64,000 nt of DNA from Lepidonotus clava. Taxonomy: Eukaryota > Annelida > Polychaeta > Phyllodocida > Polynoidae. This document shows positions 15,101 to 24,100 of the stretch, in pieces (the first letter of the stretch is position 1; the number at the start of each line of letters is the position of its first letter). The notes beneath the pieces were generated by a model, which was not told the DNA's origin, did no database searches, and saw nothing but the letters and a program-made list of their open reading frames with translations. The position numbers were made by a program, and so were the translations under genes. The stretch spans positions 19,012,908-19,076,907 of the forward strand of contig OW387134.1 of assembly GCA_936440205.1 (NCBI GenBank). The letters run 5' to 3'.

Positions 15101-18100
15101 GCCAAAACAAAGACAATGAAGTGGCTAGTGCTGTTCGTATTAGCTATAATAGGGGGCATTAGGGGAGTGCATAATGACTCCAACCCACCTGAGGGGCTAG
15201 CCCCTAACGCTGAAGTGATAGCTTTAGAACAATATGGAGTAGTGTTAAAACCAGGGAAGTTAATGTCCACCGCGGATATAACACACGTCCGACAAGGCTT
15301 CCTAATCACTATTCCAAGGAGGCGCTCCTTCAACAAGGCTACCTTTGGCCAGGTCTGTCACCGATATCTACAGGGAGGAGACGCCCTCGATCGGGCCTGC
15401 TACCATATCAGGTCGCTGGTCAATTGGATGGATCAGACGTCGCAGGCGCTTAAGGGTCGGTACCGAGAAGTTCTTAATGAAACCTTAAGTTCCCTAATAA
15501 AGAACACTCAACAAGACCTTCAAAATCAAGAGTCGGAGTTAAAATCAGGTGGAAGGGTCAAAAGAATGAAGAAGTTGCCCACAATGCTGGACGATCCAGG
15601 ATGGCCGACCTTTCCTCTTCCAACCTCTTGGAATCAAGGGCTGGCAGCTGATGTCAAATATAACAGAGAATTGATTAGAGTATTGCAAGAATCTTCGAAC
15701 CAAATGATCGAAGACTTGGCTCTGATGAATGAAAAACATGACGAGGCTGTCGAAAAGATTAACCATGTCGTGATAGGCCTACTGGACAATCTAAGATCAC
15801 TAAATAAGGCACACAACACGACTCGCCGGAGGATGAAACTCGTGCAACATAAGGTGGATTGGATGGAACTGTACCTGAATATGATACCGGTCGCTCTGGA
15901 AGACAAGTTAGGAGAGATGGTGTATCTTCAACTAATGGTAGAACAAACTCGCGTGTTCAGGAAAGGTGTACAGCGCCTGACGCGGGGCCAGCTGACTATG
16001 GACTTGGTACCCCGCCAATATATGGTCGGAGCGGTCCAGGAAGTGAACAGATATCTGAAGGGGATCCACCCCAGGTTCCATGTCGCGTTCACAGATCCTT
16101 CCTTCTATTACGAGAACAGTCAACCTTCGTTCAAATTCAATGAAACCACTCAGGAATTAATAGTGTATGTAAGGGTGCCTGTGGTGGCTGATGAACATTT
16201 GTTCAGGGTCTACGAAGTACTAACTTTTCCTGTGCCAGTGACGGTTAGGGGGCGACTTAAGAAGGACGCTCTCCAAATTGTTAATCTACCCAAAAGTGTC
16301 GCCATGTCCATGTCCCGCCAGTATTACGTACCATTGGCTAGTGGCAGTTGGTCAGGTTGTTATGGACAGACCATCACGCTCTGTAAGGATCTACCCTATA
16401 TGAAAAAGATTACAGACAACACCTGCACTGCTGCGCTACTGAGGCGCGACGACCTAGCGATCCGAGAAAAATGTGAGCTGGACTATCTACTGGAAGCAGA
16501 CTTCGGAGAGATGGCAGTGTACCTAGACGACGGAGATATGCTAGTGGTCAGCGCCGACACCAGAGGCCAAATGATTTGCAGAAACCAGCCTGCGGTCGGA
16601 GTGAACATAGAAAATTACGCAAGGGTTCAGGTGGAATGCGACTGTGCATTCCAAACACAAGGAGCGTGGATACCGTATAGCTTGCGAAATTGTGACCGGC
16701 ACACCAGGATCACCACGGTTGTGTACCCACATAATGACCTGTTGGAAGCAGCAAGTCGTGTGAAGGGGTGGGACATGAATTTCACAACGTCCAAAAACGA
16801 ACCCACTATGTTGGAATCAGACCCTATCCCTGAAACAATTAGGAAAGACCTGCTGGAAATCGAGGAAAGCCTGAAGGCCAAAATACCTGTAACCTCCTTG
16901 GCCAAACGAATACAAAAACACCGTAAAGACTTGGCCAAGGGCATCAAGAAAGCGACTGACCGTTACGAGGTAGAGAAACACGCCCCGTGGTTCTCTATAG
17001 GTAACTTCGGAGGCGGTTTTGGTCTCCTCACCATCTTCTGCATAGTGGTAGCTGTGACAATTATTGGATGTATCCTTTGGAAGTGCTGGCGGAACCATCA
17101 AGGCAAGGCTGCCCTAGCCGGACTAACCATGACTTTACCTCGGGCCATGGCCTTGGAGACGGCGGACCCGGAGAAACTGTTGCACCGTGAAAAGGCACTA
17201 ACTGGGTGTCCAGACGCGACCGCCAACCCCACTGCAGTGGCAGTGCTGGCTATATTATTAGCAGTACTAGTCATCGCTATAGTGGTCCTCGTGTGGCGAA
17301 AGTGGAGAAATATTAGAAGAAAGACTGTGGATGGGTTGTACGTACAATTTGCCAATCCACATATGATAGAAACAATCTTCCTAGGCGAACTGGCTATGCC
17401 TTCAGACCACACTTATACGGAGGGCTATGTGCTCATTAGGGATCTACTGGTGACCCAGCTGTGTCTGAAATATACTCTGACAGTAACCTGGGGGGCGCAG
17501 CTGATGGGAGCAGCGACTAGACCTGGACAACACCCATCTAAGGTGCCACTACCAGACACCCTGAGGGTATCTAAAAAACTAGCCCGGCTAATGATGAGCA
17601 ATTTAAAATACAATACCAGGGCCAGGCTACTGAGATATTCCTCAGGGCTAGCCACTCCTGTACCAATGGGAGTACCGCGCCTCATCGACGCAGGCTGGTC
17701 CGATATCGGAGCGGACTGGCCTCAACCGGTGATGGGACATGGAACAATGCCTAACGCTCCTCCTAGATCGACCACGCCCACCTCAACAACGACCGGAACA
17801 GGATCTGCCCGAAAGACAATAAGGCCAGGGACATCCGAAATAGATCCAGGAACGGTTTATGAAGTTATCATATGACAATGTAACGAGTGTTAAAACCTGA
17901 CCTAGAGCTGTACAGGTAAAATTGGTGAATTAATAACACAAAGGTACAAATACTAAAACTAAAATGTTACAGGAAGTTCGCTGGGCAATACCTGTTTGGG
18001 TAGGTAGGGTTCTGTTGACTAACCTGATCAATAAGGATTCACCAGTCAGGGAAACCTGGGTCGGGTAGGCTGGTCCAACCGTCTTTCTATGGACCCATGG

Positions 18101-21100
18101 GTTATCTAAATTTCTCTCGAGTCGAGTGTCCCATGCCCGGTAGCCTAGCTCAACACTCTCATTGTTAACGATTTGGCAACGCTTTTAAAGTAGGGAACCA
18201 TTTGGAACCGATCCTAGTGTCGCGAAATTTTAGCATTTAAAAAGAAACTCAAAATTCTGTATAAAACCTAAGAGCGCTCAACGGGACCAATGCTCCCAAC
18301 GAGCGAAGTGAACTTCCTCAAGTAAGTACCATCTACACCTGACCCCTGTGCTGTTGTTACCGCTAGGATCGGGCTGCAGTACAGGAGTCACTTGGGGAAC
18401 ACCACTGTCTATTCTTTAGCATGCTTACATATATAATCTTCTCAAAGATGAGGGGGCTGCACAAGCAGCAGGAGCCTGCCCACATGCCTGGTGTCAGTGG
18501 TGCCTGACAGGAGGCAGGACGTTGGGGTTACGCGTCACTGACGCTGCGAAGGGCACTGGGGTGGACGCCCGACCATGGCAGTCACTATGCCCCGGGTGGA
18601 TTGGCTCCTGACAAGCGGTCTCCTCATCACAAAAAAATCGACGAGTAGAAAGAAATTTACCTAAAAACTGAATAGATAAAGCAACCCAATACTCATTTAA
18701 CTAAGAGCCCTTCCTCAGGGAATTCTGGGCAAGTTGTGATAAGAACATATGAACGCAGAACAGCTAGTAACATTCTCGGGGGGAACGCTCTGTGACAGCA
18801 CACGAGAGTACCTTAGACGTGGCTCGTTTGCTCCTAGTATAGACACGCTGCAGCGGCAAGGATATGTGCAAATCCTGACAAGGCGTGCTATATTTGGGAG
18901 CTATAGCGGAGGTCACAAGGAAATGTAGTTACGGGACAACGGCGAATTGGTGACATTCACAGGGTGCTCGGCTCTCTCTCACCATATTGCGACTCCATCA
19001 AACTGGACAAGCCATCCCTGGGGGGGGGAGAAGCTGTAGCGAAAACTCACAAGGCGGTGGAGCGAGGTGCTGTCCTTATTAATAGCCCCGTCGTCTTGGT
19101 TATGTGTAAATGACCACCGGATCACCGTATGTCTTAGGTCAAAGGATCCTGACTTTAACATAAAAAGTCAGGATCCAACGACAACTAGTATCAAGAAGAA
19201 AGAAAATAATGAACAACTGCCCATAATTCAAGACTAAGTTATTTAGACCACTTTTAGACCAGTTTTAATCGGGACAGAGACAAAACGGCAAGAAGTCAAG
19301 TTTCGACCCGGGTAAAAAATTAGAAATAATTAAAATTAATAAAGGAAATGAGCGGCTTCAGAGCTGACCGCCGTCGAGGAAAAGAAAATAAATGAATGAA
19401 AATTAGTCTTGACCGCCGTCGTGGCGCTAAAAGTATCCAGGTCTCCGCTCAACAGTTGAGCTGAAGAGGGGGGACATGGACTACTGATTCCCTGATGAAA
19501 AAGCTACAATGAACTTGGTTGACACCCAGAGCTAATAAGTTTACCCGATCTATTAGAAAGGAGATAAAAGTTCTAACTCTGTCTTTAGCACTACCTATCC
19601 CTGCCCTGCATGCGCATAGTTAGGATAAGCTGGGGGCGGAGTCTTTTCAGGAGTAGTCTTGACTCTCCACAAGAAAAACGGGCATAGACCTGAACAAGAA
19701 AACGGGTTTAACCTTGTACTGTACTTCGGTAAAGGCCCGACTTACTAGGTGCTGTCTGGAAGTAAGTGATCTAAGGAGATGCATTTACACATCTCTATAA
19801 TTTAAAGGGGGTGTAGGCTGCATATTAAAAAAAAAAAAAAAAAAAAATATATGCAGTCTGCTCCCAATTATAACAATGGAAACTCGGTACTACCCATTCT
19901 GGTCCTATGAATGGGAGAGTACCGACAAACCACGTGTAACTAATGAGGACCGGGAATCAGATCAGAAATGAACCTGAATCTGAGACCCGATCCTCTGGTG
20001 ATAACTAATGAGGAACGAATAATCTCAACCTCCCTTGTACAGTTAGTACTTAATGTCCTTTAATGACATTTATACCTCACGGAATGAAAACGCTACCCCC
20101 ACCGCTTGTCATGTTGGTTTTTCCCATGTGATGTAGAGTATAGGGTAGACAGTGAGATGTTACTGTTAACATAGGTATAATATCTATTAAGTGAACCGTT
20201 TGGAGTTAGCGGCGCACCCGTTTGCATTGTTAGAAGGGCGCCTCTACCCAATATAAAGTGGAACTCGGTCTTCAAACCCCAGATTGAACATAGGGGGTGA
20301 ACGCCGAGCTACCACCTGTAACTAACAAGGAAGGGAAGGGATTTTGTCTTAACATAAGCACTCAATGAGAACAGAAACTCTGATCGAAATTGTACTTCAT
20401 AAAATGAAGTTAGAAAAGTTGGAACAGGTATTATCCTTGAGGGGATGTTAACATATTATATACAAACCCTCGAAATGAATTGAGAAAGTATTCTCGGAAA
20501 TAACAAAGGAACATACCGTTCATGTATCGGCTCTTAAGTAATACCCAAAATAGTCTTAAGTAGACCCCAATAGATCCAGTACCTATCATTATTCTTATCT
20601 CCTCATGGGGTCGGTCAGGGAACCTGAGCGGGGCAGCTTTGCCTCACATTTCGGGCACTCGTGGAACTTTTGTAGGTGGATGTTCTCGTGATGGCTCAAC
20701 TCCAACCTGTGGGTATAGGCTTTCACGCATTCATCGCAAAGATATCACTGTCTGAGGTGTTTGGAAATCTCAGGTGCTGATAGGCGTGGTTCTGTGTTCG
20801 ATGGAGCGGTGCCCGCTTAGGCCCGATCTATGAACGTACGAGCTTCCGCAGTGTTCACGTGTGTATCTCTGCTTGAGACGCTTGGTAATCTTTGTGGTTT
20901 TGGTGCCTTTCTAGCCCTTAACAAGGACACCATTCTTTTCTCACAACGACACATACAGAATCTTCGTCTGGGGGTTCATTCAGTGTCTTAGAGATTTCAT
21001 TACGGTCTCCTCACAGTAGTATTTTTTCCTCTTCGAGACGACTCTGGACAATAATACTCACTCTAAAACTTATTCTAACACAATGGCACTGACGCAGTCT

Positions 21101-24100
21101 TGCTGTTAGACTAAAACATGGAATGGGTATCTGTGGCCTTCGCCACTACATCTCAAACTTACCATGGGAGTCGCCAACAACTCGTTGGACGGCTCCACCT
21201 ATGGTGTCACCTCACGTGGCCGACACGTCAATATTTCCTGTAACCTGTAAGGGGGAACTACTCATCAAAGAATTCTGTCACAGCCAATCTAATGCTGGGA
21301 AGTCTGGACCAAAATACTTGGTCACCTACTGTCACCTAAACTTACCAGGGTGAACACCCTAGGAAGCGCTTGTTACCTAGGGTACCCCATGTGAATTGTT
21401 TCCAATGTAGACATTTACATTAATGTCCTGCACGGGAACGATAAGACAAAAAATTCTGTTATGACAAAGATAGCACTGTACGAATATAGACCAGAATGTC
21501 CGGTCATCTCTATAAATCTATTGGGGCAGTGCCCAAATTAACAAGTAATCGTAATACAATAACATTTAAAGCCAACACGGCGCAAACTACCCACACACAC
21601 TGAGAGCCTGCTTGAATCGGTAATGTCAACAAACCACTAGTTAGGAAAACCTCCTATTATCGCCCAACCACGCGCGAAGTAAAATGTTTGATCATGTTCG
21701 CCTAAGCAATCCCTCCCACTAAAATAGTAAGCCGAACGTTGTTCAGTGTCCAGCCGTGTCACCTCGTTTCATTTACATCGCCCTAACATACCACAGGACC
21801 TGGAAGAGATAATAAGTTTAGTACGCAAGGTCCTGACTCTCGGCCCGCGTCCACCATCTTGGAACCAAAAGTAAACACTAGGTGGCCACCCACGCTACCC
21901 GTTACTAAAATCACCAGCGAAACACAGTTTCTGGTTCCGGGAGTGACAACAGCTTCCGGAATACAACCACGTGAAGGCGAGCCGAGAACCACCAAGAGGA
22001 ATTTGGCCAACAATCTCCTTAAATCTACGATTAGTAGCCTACCTAACGTGCCAAGAACTGTAGAAGGGAGGCGGAACTTACCCGATCTCGGAGCGGTGGT
22101 TAGGAGGGCGGCTCCACGAGAAGGGCGAAGGCCCGGCAACGAGCGGCGTAGACAACGGGTCCCGTGGCAACAGTCTATGTTCCTGCGGCTCCTGATGAAC
22201 ATCTGGCCAAAGGCCTCCGGAGAAAAAAAAAAACACTGTCTGGGGTATCCTGGATAAATACATCTTAGTGGACTAGGTGCTGATCGGGAATTAAATCACC
22301 AGAATCACTCGGTGAAAACGACCCGGAATTAAGTGTTCCAATCACAGGCCGGGAATTGGATCCAGGAAATCACTAGGTAAAATCACTTAAAAGATCAATA
22401 TGTACAAAGAAAGATGAGTGCCGACGGTCTACATCGGCAACCGGGCGACCAGGCGTCCTAGGGTCCTGGCCCACCGCCGAACCAACCGGTCGGAGGGCAC
22501 ATAGCCATCGACCAATTCCCTGAAATCATTTATAGTCATGCTCCCGTCCGCAACCACCTTTACGACGTGCAAGACACGCCCGGTGTCCGCCGTCGGGACC
22601 CCAAACCAATCGTTGGTTCGACGAACCTCCTTGCTGATCCGGGATACCACCCGGTTCACCCATTTCTGGAGTGAGCCGTCGCTGTCCGTTAAGGGCCACC
22701 GACGCGCGTCGAAGCCTGAAGGTGTGGTGAAAAGTAAAGTGGCCGGTGCGGGATGGGCGTTGATGTTCAGGTGGGCCCGGTTTAACAGCTCGGCGTAAAA
22801 TTTAGATGCGGCGTCCACATTAATGAATAAAGGTATGTAAAGCTCCAGGTCTTGGTCCCAGGTCAGGATGTCCAGGAGATTGCACATTACCACAAGCACG
22901 TCTTCAGGGTACATGACGTGGTGCGCAAACGCGTACCCCGCCAGCTCCGCGGTGGTAGCATCCACGCAAGAAAATACCACTAATGATTTGTCCGATCCGG
23001 CGAGGATAATGTCGGGGTAGGCTTCGATTCCTCCTTCGCGGTTGGAACAAAAAATGGCAACGCGGACCATCCTCGAGCCGTAAGAATAAGAAATAAACTG
23101 GAAACTGGAAAAAACACGTCCGTATGCTACAGAATGACCGTCGGCACTGATTAAAATGACGTCAAAACGAGGCTAATTTGGGAAACCCCTTTTTGATCCA
23201 AAAGATCCAAATTCTGAAATCGGCTAGCATGATCAATCCATCGTATAATTTCTTATAAAATCTGTGCTAAACTAAAGTTTAGGTCCCCAACCAACATAAT
23301 CAAGCGACAGAATTAATTCATATCGGCCCAAAATATCAGGTCGAACCATCAAACTCGCAAATTTGTTCGAAACAGAAATTTGCCATCCGGGCGCTTCGCG
23401 CCTGGAGGATCCAAATCGAGGTCAAACCTTGGAAGGGAACTCTAGTCAAGCGACCCACTAAGTACACATGTACTAAGCATGACTGGTGGGCGCGCGACGC
23501 GGATGGTAATATTTACTAGACCTAACTGCATAATGTTGCTAGATCAGATGCAGGGACTTTGTATTTATTGTAAATAATGTTGTTATGGTTGAAGTTTGAT
23601 TGAAATTTGACACGCATTGTATAATGAAATTCGTTCGTTCAAAATGTCCGAATCATCTGTATTGACTTATGTTGTGTTAACTTGTTCTGAAATTAGATTT
23701 GATGTGTACTTGTTACTCTTAAAGGGTTAAGACAACTTTACACTGTATATATGTTGAGTTCTGTTGACTTGTGTTACAAATCATAAATATCAGAAACTGT
23801 ACATGCATGTACTAAGTCAAAACTGAATTGGTCACCTTATGCACGGGTGTCGTTATCCCTAGGCCTTAATATGGGCTGACAATTCTTTGAACTCACTTTG
23901 TCACCTTATGCACGGGTGTCGCAATCTTTAAATCTTAAAATAAGCTAACGATGCTGAGAACTTACTTTAATGTACAAGGCACGTACTAAGTGAATACCTA
24001 AGATGACGAATACTTCATCCTCTAAAATTGACTTTGTCATTTTGTAACCATGATTATGTCATCATTTACGTTGTTATCCAAATAATCATGTTATCAATTT

